The position numbers and the translations under genes are program-made. Below the pieces are notes generated by a model. The model saw only the letters and a program-made list of their open reading frames with translations. It was not told the origin of the DNA and ran no database searches. Below, piece by piece: positions 12,473 through 22,709 of a stretch of DNA of 64,000 nucleotides; position 1 is the first letter of the stretch; each line of letters opens with the position of its first letter. Origin of the DNA: Datura wrightii (taxonomy: Eukaryota; Streptophyta; Magnoliopsida; Solanales; Solanaceae); the NCBI GenBank assembly GCA_035772735.1, contig JASDFA010000010.1, positions 28,893,501 to 28,957,500 of the forward strand, written 5' to 3'.

Positions 12473-13540
12473 TTAAACAATGGCGTTGATTTTGTCTTGG
12501 TCTTCCTCAATCCTTTTTTCTGAAATCTGTTTTCCCAAAACAATCCCTTCTTTCACCATAAAATGACATTTTTTCCAATTAAGGACAAAATTTGTTTCCT
12601 TGCATCTCTTTAATACCTCTTGTAGGTGTTCCAAAAAATCTTCAAAAGAATCCCCCACAACTGAAAAGTCATTCATGAAGACTTCCATAGTACCGTCCAC
12701 CATATCTGAAAAGATGGACATCATACCTCATTAGAAAGTGGTGGGGGCATTCCAAAGGCCAAGAAGCATCCTCTTGAATGCGAAAGTTCCATAGGGACAT
12801 GTAAAAGTGGTTTTTTCTTGATCCTTAGTGCAATCAAAATTTGATTGTACCTCGAGTATCCATCCAAGAAATAATAATATTCTATTCCGGCCAACCGATC
12901 TAACATTTGGTCAATGAAGGGCACTGGGAAGTGATCTTTCTTTATCAAAGAATTTAACTTACGGTATTCCATGCAAACTCTCCATCCAGTAACTGAGCGA
13001 GTGGAAATTAATTCATTCTTTTCATTTGGGACAACCGTAATGCCTCCTTTCTTTGGCACACAATGTACAAGGCTTACCAAACTACTGTCAGCAATAGGAT
13101 ACACCACTCCGGCATCTAGCCATTTAATAATCTCCTTTTTGACCACCTCTTGCATAGGTGGGTTAAAATGCCTTTGATGCTCGACTGGTAGGCTATAATT
13201 TTCTTGAAGATTAATCTTGTGAGTGAAAATCCCCAGAGGAATACCGATGATATCAGCTATCGACCACCCTATAGCTCGAATGTGCCTTTTCAATACCACG
13301 ATGAGTTTTTGTACTTGGAGAGAAGTGAGCTTTGCTGAAATAATGACTGAGAGCGTCTCATCCCCTAGATATGCATATTGCAAATGAGTGGATAATGGTT
13401 TGAGCTCCAGCTTCGGGGGTACCACAATGGATGACTGTGATTGAGGGGTTGTGCATTTCTTTAGGTTGAGGTCGAGCTTCCTCGGTCGGAAGGTATAATT
13501 TCTTATCTCTTTGCTCACTTGACAAACCTCCTCTAGTTCT
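12473..13540 (-). pseudogene. Element A reverse transcriptase, Athila type, decayed
   Basis: In coding order: a pre-RT spacer (VVPPKLELKPL, AYLGDETL), NPPMQEVVKKEIIKWLDAGVVYPI, VPKKGGITVVPNEKNELI, GWRVCMEYRKLNSL, DQMLDRLAG, and FLDGYSRYNQI with the first catalytic Asp. A frame change at about 12722 moves the second half into another frame (MMSIFSDMVD). The active-site box reads FMND instead of FMDD, so one catalytic Asp is lost. No protease domain is seen between the gag tail and RT. The enzyme cannot be active. Confidence 0.85.
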
Positions 13541-14062
13541 TCACCTTTCCAAAAAATCAGCAAACGTTTCTTCCACGACCTCTTCTTCCATTTTCGATTC
13601 AAATATATCGACATCCATGATGGCCTGAGGTGGTGAATCATTAGTTTCTTTTGTTTGAGCTACCACCTGAGATTCTAACAAATTCATCCTATCCTCCAAT
13701 TGTTTTATTGCTACGTCATGACTTTTCATTGTTGTAGTCAGGTCCAACAATTCCATACGCAATTCCTGAACTCCTGAATCAGTTGAAATGACCTTTTCAA
13801 GCACCACTTCAAGAGTGCTTTCCATGCAGAATAATAGTGACTCATCGCTCCCCTAACTACTCATCTCAGCTAAATAGACATCGTTCCATCCTTGATTTCC
13901 GTGATAAGCGTACTCATAGCCTTGGTTTGCTTGATGGTACCTTATATGAAAACCCTTCATATAGTTCGTCAATAACTCCATCTGTTTCATCATGACCAGC
14001 AATACTGTATCTTTCCTCCCTTCTCTATTCCACATCTTATCTACTAGTTTGAGCGTTTTCAT
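13541..14062 (-). pseudogene. Element A gag C-terminal fragment
   Basis: 13825-13541 reads MESTLEVVLEKVISTDSGVQ and then LEDRMNLLESQ, a coiled-coil-like stretch typical of the end of Athila gag. 14062-13853 holds a second decayed piece (MMKQMELLTNYMKGF). The PBS is only about 170 nt upstream, so the main gag domain and zinc knuckle are deleted. Confidence 0.65.
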
Positions 14063-14232
14063 GTAAGGTGCCCCCTTGGGGTCTTATGACAACCATTCAA
14101 AGAGGCTCATCAACAAATCAATAATTACATAACCGCAACCAAATGAAATGCCCATTCTGGCATTAAAACTCAACCAATAGTGGTGTAAAACCAATGCAAA
14201 TTTAAAATCAACACAAGAATATCAAGTACTAG

Positions 14233-14250
14233 TCCCCAGCAACGGCGCTA
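14233..14250 (-). other. Element A primer binding site (tRNA-Asp type)
   Basis: The minus strand reads TAGCGCCGTTGCTGGGGA, two changes from the tRNA-Asp complement TGGCGCCGTTGCCGGGGA that is seen intact in element F. It lies 4 nt inside the 5' LTR edge. Confidence 0.85.
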
Positions 14251-14254
14251 TTAT

Positions 14255-15648
14255 TTATAACTTCCAAAATATACTCTTTGTTACAAAAGAGCACAAACGG
14301 TCATTGTATCAAAAAAAATATCCCGAACGGATGTCGGGGTCGAATCCCACAGAGACTAACAAATGATATGCACAAGTGTTTGGAAAATTGAATTTAGTTC
14401 GCACCACTAAAAAATAACAAAGTATTAATCATTTTTGGGGGAGATTTGATGTTAACAATAGGGTATAGATTCTAGCTAGGCTAATCAAAATAGCAATATA
14501 ACCAAAGTTGTGAACAATAATGAGAAGAACAAGAGGTGTGGTGTAGATGATGTGCTAATTAAATAAGGTCATTCTAGATCATCTCACTAGTTCAAATTGT
14601 GTAAATAACCTTGGGCAGATGGGCATTCGATGTTTTATAACCTCATAAATGCCTCTTGCTAGAGTTATTTTGAACCACTAGACATAATTAAATTAATCCA
14701 ATCAAGTTTGGATTAATAGCTGCACTAATCTCTAGCTATTAGCGATTAATTAGGACTGAGAATCTGGGTTTGACTATGTCTAGCCCAACTCCACAACATC
14801 ACATCCACGTCCACCATTAAATTCTCTCCCAACACTAAATTCTTCTCTTTCAAGTAAAAATCATGTAAGAAAAGTAGACCTACATCTGCAACTATGGATC
14901 TTCGATTATAAATTAGAGAGACCTTAACAGCTTTATACTAATTAAATAATATTGAGATGAATCTAGCAATACCCTATATAATTAAGCATTCATCACCACA
15001 CACCTCTAGTTAAATGATTTAGCTACTCATGGTTAAGAAATTCAAAAACATATTTAACAATAAACTCATTGATTTTAATAATAAGAGGAGAAAAATCAAA
15101 TTCAGCAATAAGTCTTCAACAATTGTAGTATCTTGCTACAAAGGAAAAAGAAGAAAAAGATAAAGAATCTTTTACCCTTTCCATCAATAGAATTCTACTT
15201 TCTTCGTCTACAAAGAGAATGTTCTCAAAAAACTAAAAGTTAATATCTGGTAGGTATAGAGTACTTCTCTCTACAATATATCCAAAAGTAGGGTACCCAA
15301 ACTCTCTTTTTTCAGTGTGGAACATTTGCCCCTGCTCAGGCGTTCTGGTACATGTGCGAGTACCGGTCATTCGCTGATTACATTCCATAAACCGCTGGCT
15401 TTCTGGTACTTGCGAGAGTACCGGCAGTTTGCCAGTTACATTTCGTGAACTGCTGGCTATAATTGAATGATCCTTCAGTGAATTTCAGTGTCCTTCGGCC
15501 AATTTTCGGTCTCCAACTGTGCTCCACCGATTTCTTTCTCTGTGATCCAGCACTTTCAGGTGTCAGAGGCAATATAACCGGTGAGTCGCCGGTTGATTCC
15601 GTGATCCTCCGTTGCTTTAGTTCCCCAAGGCAATGGTCTTCTGCATTT
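14255..15648 (-). repeat. Element A 5' LTR, left part
   Basis: Matches 4111-5656 throughout. The LTR is cut at 15648 by F0 and continues at 27068-27273. It contains a tandem duplication of about 60 bp at about 15340-15460 that is single in the 3' LTR. The terminal dinucleotide is TT instead of TG on the plus strand. Confidence 0.85.
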
Positions 15649-16743
15649 TGTTCGGTGCTATTTCGATTGGTATTATATATTATAAACCGACACGCAAGTG
15701 CACGTGGTCAAACAAGTAATAAAGTGGCTAAGTAAGCCAAGTATCGATCCAAGGAGGCTCAGGGTATGTAAAATTTGCCTAAGTATACTATATTCCTATC
15801 TTACTTCTAACTATGCTAACAACAACGTAACCAACAGTTAATTGAGTTTTTGTTTATAAAATATATACTAAAACTATTAACAATTATTTACCGTGAATTT
15901 AAACTATGGATATGAGCATGCCAAGGTTAAGAACAAGTAATGAATTCGATTGTAATAATAATCCGGTTAATCTCTTCCTCATGTTGCTAGCCAAGAACAG
16001 TAGCCTAGAAATTAAAACTCTCGTATTTAATTTCACTTAAGAATCATAAACCATTCGTCTACATTTCTGTGATCAAATGCAATTTACGACCTAGCAATAC
16101 TATTCCGGTTGCTAAATTGACTAATACGGCTTTCAAGTATATTTCTATCAGGAAAGCACATCAAAACCCAATTTTCCCAAATCAAGTTAAGAACAATACC
16201 CTATTAATTCACAACTTTCTAATTTCTTGCTCTCTCGAGTGAAAGTGGACTTTTTAGATGTACATTAATGTTGGCCGAGCACTAATGCAGTAAGAACAAG
16301 AATTATTATAACAACATGAAAGAAGAAGAAGAAAACCATATCATTTACAATCAAAATTCACTACACATGTTCAAAACCTTAGCAAGGAAGAGAATTAGCC
16401 ACTCATTTGTGGATTGATCATCCTAAAACAAGTGTAAATCATACGTACAATTGATAGAAAGAAGAAAAGAAGAGAAGAAATCCCTTAGCTTTTTCGTTCC
16501 TCAACTGCTCCTAACCCACGTCCTTGATCCACCAAGTCTGAACTAAAACTGAACTAATTAAAATAAACCTAAGTGTGCTATTTATACTAGTGGGAAATTT
16601 TTCCCGGAATAACAAGCAACGTGTCATGGAGGCCAACGCGGAGCCTTGCCTCCGTGACACGACGTGGACGCGGACCCTCACTGGAAATCCAGGGTTCGAT
16701 AAATTAGCCTCAACGTGGCACGGAGGCCAACGCGGAGGCCTAT
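15649..16743 (-). repeat. F0 solo LTR, left part
   Basis: Starts TGTTCGGTGC after CATTT (15644-15648). It is an F-type LTR, clearly more diverged than F's own pair, with a TATA box at 16578-16587 on the minus strand. It is interrupted at 16743 by F. The rest is at 26711-27062, and CATTT recurs at 27063-27067. No PBS, internal region or second LTR of F0 exists, so it is a solo LTR of about 1.45 kb left by recombination. Confidence 0.88.
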
Positions 16744-18204
16744 TGCTCGGTGCTTTGGTAGGGGTTAAAAACCGACACGCAAGTGCACGTGGTCAAACAA
16801 GTAATAAAGTGGCTAAGTAAGCCAAGTATCGATCCAAGGAGACTCTAGATAAGTAAAATTGCTTAAGTATACTATATTCTAGTTTACTTCTAATTATGTT
16901 GACAACAATGTAACCAAAAGTTAAATAATTTTGTTTATAAACTATATACTAAAACTATTAACAAATATTTACTTGAATTGAAACTATGGATAAGAGCATG
17001 CCAAGGTTAAGAACAAGTAATGAATTCGATAGTAATCATAATTCGGTTATTCTTCTCTTCATGTTGCTAGCCAAGAACATTAGCCTAGAGATTAAAACTC
17101 TCGTATTTAATCTCACTTTAGAATCATAAACCATTCGTCTACATTTCTGTGATCAAATGCAATTTATGACCTAGCAATACAATTTCGGTTCCTAAATTGA
17201 CTAATACGGCTTTCAAGTATATTTCTATCAGGAAAGCACATCAAAACCCAATTTTCCCAAATCAAGTTAAGAACAATACCCTATTAATTCACAACTTTCC
17301 AATTTCTTGCTCTCTCGAGTGAAATTGGACTTTTTACATGTACATTAATGTTGGCCACACACTAATGCAGTAAGAACAAGAATTAATAGAACAACATAAA
17401 AGAAGAAGATGAAAAACCATATAATTCACAATCAAAATTCAATACACATGTTCAAAACCTTAGCAAGGAAGAGAATTAGCTACTCATTTGTGGATTGATC
17501 ATCCTCAAATGAGTGTAGATCATACGTACAATTGATTGAAAGAAGAAAGAAAGAGAGAAAAACCCTTAGCTTTTTCGTCCCTCAACTGCTGCTAACCCAC
17601 GTCCTAGCTCCACCAAGTCTTCTGAACTCAGGCAAAAAAAACTAAAACTAAAAAAAACTCCGTTTAAAAATAACCTAAGTGTGCTATTTATACTAGTGGG
17701 AAATTTTTCCCGGAATAACAAGCAACGTGTCACGGAGGCCAACGCGGAGCACTGCCTCCGTGACACGGTGTGGACGCGGACCCTCTCTGGAAATTGCATG
17801 GTCCGGATAATTAGCCTCAACGTGGCACGGAGGCCATCGCGGAGGCCTGTCTCCGTGCCACGGAGCTGACGTGCAGGCACACTGGAAATTTCCACTTTTA
17901 TTTCTGCCCAGGCAGTGTGCTACCGCGATGGCAGCGTGGCACGGCACCATCGCGGAGCCACTGCAAAATATGCCATCCGAGGTCTTTTCCACGCTCGCAT
18001 CCAAGTCCAACTCCGACATAGTTCCAACACGCATTTTAGCTCTTAAAAATCACATTATCCTGCAAAACAAATGCTAATCATGTTGGTTAGTATAAATTCG
18101 CATTTTATTACCAAATACATGATATTATATACACATTGCACAATAAACAAGGTAAAAATGATACGTTTGAGTATCACTTGGGCATATAAATCTGCCCAAG
18201 ATCA
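16744..18204 (-). repeat. Element F 3' LTR
   Basis: On the minus strand TGATCTTGGG...GCACCGAGCA, 1461 bp. TATA box TATAAATAGC at 17683-17692. Upstream of it are three perfect stem-loops: 14-bp arms at 17726-17739 / 17754-17767, 12-bp arms at 17821-17832 / 17851-17862, and 9-bp arms at 17923-17931 / 17947-17955. The open frames over this part (17566-18077, both strands) come from the hairpin DNA and also occur in the other LTR; they are not supported as genes. Confidence 0.93.
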
Positions 18205-18220
18205 CTTACCCCACACTTAA
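18205..18220 (-). other. Element F polypurine tract
   Basis: The minus strand reads TTAAGTGTGGGGTAAG directly before the LTR start TGATC. Just upstream is a small inverted repeat, GTTCGAGGACGAAC. This is the plus-strand priming site. Confidence 0.8.
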
Positions 18221-20043
18221 ATCCTTGTTCGTCCTCGAACAACACATACACAAATCATGCACATCACATCTCAATCTTTGTCACTATGGTGCAACCATTT
18301 ACGTTACGGTCATACCGATTATTCGATTTTTTGCAAATCATCAAGAAAACATGCTTGGTCGTACAAGACAATGACCTTAATACATCGAGGCTTCCTAGAC
18401 TTTTAAGAATTGATTCTTGATATTGGCAAACTCATGCAAATCAACTAATCAAGAAATCCGACACGAAAATCAATCTTTCATCAAGCATGTACCCTCACAA
18501 CTCGAGAGAAACTTCCCCTTTTATGCTCGTGCAGCACACAAACATGCAAGTAGGGGCATATAGAAATTAATTTCACTCTCTCTCCCAAAAGAATTCACAT
18601 GCATCATGTCATGACCCATAGGCTTGCCCTTAGTGTATTACTCCACTAATATAAAGAAATGCAGTGTAGGATCAAATAGGACTTTTAATGGGTTGTAACT
18701 GGGCTATGGATCTAGTATATATATATTGGATTAGCCAATAATAGTTTCTAGCATCCTTAAGCGCCTTTTCAACTCATTCCCATCGACTCATGGACATTGT
18801 TCCTCTCTTTTCTCTTTTTCTCCCATTCATGCTGGTTTACTTTCATACAGCCCATTTCATCAGGCACACTTGACCCCAAACGGAAGGTTTTCATGTACCC
18901 TCAATTTCATTTAATTACAACTAGTGCCTCTTCAACATCATCTTTTCTTTCCTCACTTTGCTTTTCTTTTCTTTTCACTCTTTTCACTCTTTAACACTTT
19001 GGGAAACAATTTTTTTGTTCTTTGTAAGCGCTTAAGAGCTTCTTATAGACTTTAAGGCTAATGAAAAGAAGGAATAAAGCTTAGTTCATACAATTCTGGA
19101 CAAAAGAAAGAAATCGGCTAAAGGCTCAACGGGCTGACTAGGGTATACAACATATAAAAAGGTAGAACTTGACAAGAAAAAAATGGAAACTAACGGTTAA
19201 AACAAAGAAATGCCTACATCCTTTCCGACACTACACCTCCTTCATTTCGCTTTGTATACACGCCAGGCAAGTTCTAGACAATTCACAATGACATGGAATA
19301 GCAAAACCTCACTCACACTTCATGCACATGCTCGAATCAAGATGCATTCACAGACTCTTTAATTAGTCAAGTACATGAATTCAAGATTAAGCCTCAATCA
19401 TAATGAACCAAATTCTATAGCCTAGGTAACTCAACATATTTACACAATTACATGCTTTCAAACGAATCACTTTCGCATTTCGAACATCAATTACACACGC
19501 AACAAAATTTTAGCAACCATAAGCAACTATAGTTTATTGATGAAATCCACCAAAGAAACTAAAAACAAATCATCTACTCCTATCGACTACATTTCCCTTA
19601 AGACGGTCGTCATCCATCCATCATAGGGAATGTTCACTAACTATGACATCGGTTCAATGGGAATCAATGGGACTATTCTTGGTAAAAGAACCGAAAACAA
19701 ACTCCGAGAAACCCAAAAATAAAACTTCAAAATTTTTGCAACACATCGATCATTTCGATGAAAAAAATTATTTACAAAATATGTTGATAAGTGCAACATC
19801 CTTTCGCAAAAAATTTGAAAAATATCGATCATATCGATAGAGAAAAAATATTTACAAAATTTACAAAATATTTACAAAGGCAACCATAACTTTTTAAAGA
19901 CACACATCATTAGCCACAAACAAATATATACACATCATTCACAAATCAGTTCACAACAACAGGGAAAGCACAGACATACACAAACGTCAAGGAAGAATAT
20001 ACAGCAGATTTAGAGCCTATGACCCAGCACCTAACTACTCCCC
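18221..20043 (-). other. Element F 3' non-coding region
   Basis: AT-rich, with no coding signature on either strand. Patches (18590-18640) match the same region of A (about 6105-6170) and H (about 34050-34110). A small local repeat with TATTTACAAAATATTT-type words and ATCGATCAT occurs at 19740-19880. Confidence 0.65.
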
Positions 20044-20079
20044 ACCCCACACTTAAATCGAACACTGTCCCCAGTGTTC
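20044..20079 (-). promoter_or_regulatory. Second polypurine-tract-like module of element F
   Basis: On the minus strand a perfect 8-bp stem-loop, GAACACTG-GGGA-CAGTGTTC (20060-20079), is followed by TTAAGTGTGGGGT (20044-20056), almost the same words as the true PPT at 18205. It lies about 45 nt after the ORF2 stop and 1.84 kb upstream of the LTR. Confidence 0.6.
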
Positions 20080-20123
20080 ACAAAAATACAAAGCACAAAA
20101 TTTTGGGTGGTGAAACTCCCTGC

Positions 20124-21344
20124 TCAGTCAAAATATTCGACTTCCTCATCCGGTGCTGCGGCCTCGTCGCCCATATCTGAATCAGCTCCCTCGCCGTCAT
20201 CGGACTCCACATCAGAGTCCTCACGACGTGTCTCCTCATCAGTAGGGACGTCGTCGTCAGTCGGTTCCACAAAGGCTGGCCCCACCTTGCATAAAGCTCT
20301 GGCGTTCTCGCCAAAAGGGTAGTCCAGCTCCAGCTGCCATAATTCATCCTCGGTGGCTACTCTCCCACCTATCCGTAGCTGCAGCATCTGCATACCGAAC
20401 ATACGGGCCATATACTGGTCGTCACGAGCATGTCGCTCGCCCAGAGTCAGCACAGGTCCGTGTGTAGTATCGGGGGCCTTGGTCTTTGTCACATCAAGGG
20501 ACCGCCGCTCCAACTGCGGAATGTAATCCAAGGCTTCTTCCTCAACGTCGAGGCCTCGGAGGAAGGTGGTGATGAGTCCGCCAAACCCGTATCTGTGGCC
20601 CTGGTGTAGTCTGGCTCTCTTCATGGCGGATATTATAACCGCCCCCACATTAATCTCAAGCCCTTTCATAAGGGCATACACCAGGCAAACACGGTCCCGG
20701 GTCACGTCTGTCATATGTACTCCCGGGATCAAACATGAACATACAATTTTTAGCCAGATTCTGGCCTCCCTGTTCATCTGCGAATAAGGCAGAGTCTGGT
20801 GGTAACCCCTCTCTTTGTGTCTACTCCATCGGGCTATGGATCGAGCCCCACACAACGTACGTCTGATGTCGGCGTACGGTGGGGTGATGTTGAGCTGGCG
20901 GAGAACGTGGGCGTCTGTGTCCCGCGCTCCAACGATGGCATTTAGCTGCTGGGGTTCCAGAGTGACAATCTGCCCTCTAATTTTAATAGTGTGGCTTCTG
21001 ATGGCCGGTTTCCAGTTGGCATAAAATTCCTGGACCAAGTGAAGGTTGCACTCCTTGGGCTCCTGAAAAATAAAGCTGAGCCCAGCTGCTTCAATCCTCT
21101 GTACGATGCGAGGGAACTCCTGTGCAAGTGGTTCCCTTGCAATATGTTCCTCCGGGAAGTACTTGTTCTCCTTATGCTTTGCGTACCACTTCTTCCCTTC
21201 ATCGGTAACCCATCGTGTTCCATATCGGCGGTTTTGACCGCGTGGAACAGCAGGTGCAGCTGGGACAGCAGTGCCCAGTCTCATTCTCTTTCTGTCGGTG
21301 CCTGAGGTTGAAGCACCCTTGCCTTTATCTTGTCGGCTGGCCAT
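20124..21344 (-). CDS. ORF2 of element F, plant transposon protein family (PF20167-like), intact
   Basis: 406 aa, one ATG-started frame. Residues 1-60 are basic and hydrophilic (KGKG, RKRMR). The core, residues about 70-270, has ECNLHLVQEFYANW (99-111), RGQIVTLEPQQLNAIVGA (123-140), LPYSQMNREARIWLK (185-199), LIPGVH (205-210) and YALMKGLEINVGAVI (223-237), in the order expected for the Pfam family called putative plant transposon protein. Residues 361-406 are strongly acidic. No signal peptide or membrane segment is visible, so it is not an envelope protein despite its env-like position. Its biochemical role is unknown to me. The start is supported by a splice acceptor 5 nt upstream and by conservation in E (63199). 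Confidence 0.85.
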   Translation of the reverse strand: MASRQDKGKGASTSGTDRKRMRLGTAVPAAPAVPRGQNRRYGTRWVTDEGKKWYAKHKENKYFPEEHIAREPLAQEFPRIVQRIEAAGLSFIFQEPKECNLHLVQEFYANWKPAIRSHTIKIRGQIVTLEPQQLNAIVGARDTDAHVLRQLNITPPYADIRRTLCGARSIARWSRHKERGYHQTLPYSQMNREARIWLKIVCSCLIPGVHMTDVTRDRVCLVYALMKGLEINVGAVIISAMKRARLHQGHRYGFGGLITTFLRGLDVEEEALDYIPQLERRSLDVTKTKAPDTTHGPVLTLGERHARDDQYMARMFGMQMLQLRIGGRVATEDELWQLELDYPFGENARALCKVGPAFVEPTDDDVPTDEETRREDSDVESDDGEGADSDMGDEAAAPDEEVEYFD

Positions 21345-21349
21345 TGTAC

Positions 21350-22054
21350 CTGTCCATTTACACAGACAAGCACAACGTTAAGCTAAAAACTTGTTAGTTT
21401 TGGCTAAGGTCGGGTTAAACAAAATTTACCCCACACTTAGTCTTTAACAATATTTACAACATGTTAGCAAGGATAGATCTATTTACACCCCAAACACAAT
21501 CACTATAAACATATTGCTTAGTGCGTTCACAAAAATTCGACAGCATAACGGCTAGCGAACTACTCAGACTTCATACAGCTAACCCAATCCTACTATCGAC
21601 AGCTATTCACCCATAGCACTTAGCAACAATAACAACAACAAAATAGAAACAACAATACAAACATTTTATATACACTAATCTAAGCAATTCAACCAATTCA
21701 CATATTACGCAATGTCCCACTAAAAATCGAGAATTAGTCATCTTTCACCAATTATACAATATTTACCACGACTTATCTCAAATAATAAACACACCCCGGC
21801 ATCAATTTCGTCAAACTATCAAGTTACCCAAGTTAAAATTCAACAACCCCAAGCCCTAGAACTCAATTCGACAATCAACAATGAATTATTCAATCAATCG
21901 ATACGTTCACCCGTCAACTACAACAATCCGAACACAATCAATCGCAAAATAATTCACGTCATGTTTAATTTCTACCTAGGGTGATATATCTCACCTCACA
22001 TGCTCAAAATCGCCAAAAATCGCCAAAAATTTGAGATAGACGATGAAAACATAC
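21350..22054 (-). other. Predicted intron in the ORF2 leader of element F
   Basis: 705 nt. The donor reads CCAAG|GTATGTTTT (intron start 22054) and the acceptor TGGACAG|GTACAATGG (intron end 21350). Element E has the same pair (62501-63193, 693 nt) with a different interior. The intron holds a PPT-like CTAAGTGTGGGGTAAA at 21425-21440. This is a prediction from sequence only. Confidence 0.6.
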
Positions 22055-22186
22055 CTTGGAATTGAAGAATCGATAAAGACTTGACGTTTTCCTTGCCTCT
22101 TAACGTGGCACGGAGCTTGGGGGTAGGGGAATGGGTGTTTGGTCGCGGAGGGAAGAGGGAATGGGGAAAATAGGGGCGAATCCGGG

Positions 22187-22199
22187 GGTTTTTATTAAG
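22187..22199 (-). promoter_or_regulatory. Possible ORF2 promoter in element F (TATA-like plus pyrimidine patch)
   Basis: The minus strand reads TTCTTAATAAAAA, then a pyrimidine-rich run (22130-22180, CCCCATTCCCTCTTCCCTCC). It lies about 60 nt downstream of the internal hairpins and about 130 nt upstream of the intron donor. In E the TATA-like word is weaker (CTTACTTTTTAACC). Confidence 0.4.
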
Positions 22200-22254
22200 A
22201 AAACACGCGGGTCACCCGGAAACCCGGTGTGACCCGGCACTGGGATAAGGGCAA

Positions 22255-22391
22255 CGTGTCACGGAGGGTAACTCGGAGGCCCTCCTCCGTGACACGGAGC
22301 CAACGCGTTGGCTTACTGGAATTTTAAAAAATTTCAGATTTGCCTTCAACGTGTCACGGAGGCCAACGCGGAGCATTGCCTCCGTGACACG
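22255..22391 (-). repeat. Internal pair of LTR-type hairpins upstream of ORF2 in element F
   Basis: Two perfect stem-loops: 13-bp arms at 22255-22267 / 22284-22296, and 14-bp arms at 22350-22363 / 22378-22391. The second has the same arms (CGTGTCACGGAGGC / GCCTCCGTGACACG) as the first LTR hairpin at 17726-17767, nearly the same loop and the same loop length. They sit in the element body, not in an LTR. Confidence 0.9.
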
Positions 22392-22654
22392 GCGCCAACG
22401 CGCCAGTGCTCTGTTTCGCTATCAAATTTTATTTTTCATACCTCGCCTCGTTTTCTCGATTCCACGTATTTTTCCTCCGGTATACCTGAAAATCACCTCA
22501 CTAAACAAAAATTGGTTAAATGACTAGATTCCCTACTAAAAGAATAAAAATTACTAATTAAAATGCACATCTAAACCTAGTGAAGAAAAAGAAAATAAAA
22601 TAAAATAAAAGAAAAACTTTACACTAAGGAAAAAGAAAGAAAAATATTTTTCAC

Positions 22655-22666
22655 GGGTTGCCTCCC
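22655..22666 (-). other. Post-gag-pro signature GGGAGGCAACCC of element F
   Basis: About 45 nt after the stop that ends the gag-protease frame. In element A the cognate motif follows integrase. Its position here marks the point where RT, RNase H and integrase are missing. Confidence 0.65.
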
Positions 22667-22709
22667 GTGCAGCGCCTGGTTTAACGTCGCGGCTTGACGG
22701 CCTTTACGC

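Noticed and set aside
17566..18077. Overlapping open frames of 60-113 codons on both strands, repeated at 26067-26578
   Set aside because: They lie in the two LTRs of F over the GC-rich hairpins. Frames on both strands of a palindromic, GC-rich block are expected without coding function.
20124..21344. ORF2 as an envelope protein
   Set aside because: It is in the env-like position but has no signal peptide or membrane segment, a basic N-terminus and a strongly acidic C-terminus. Its motifs fit the plant transposon protein family instead.
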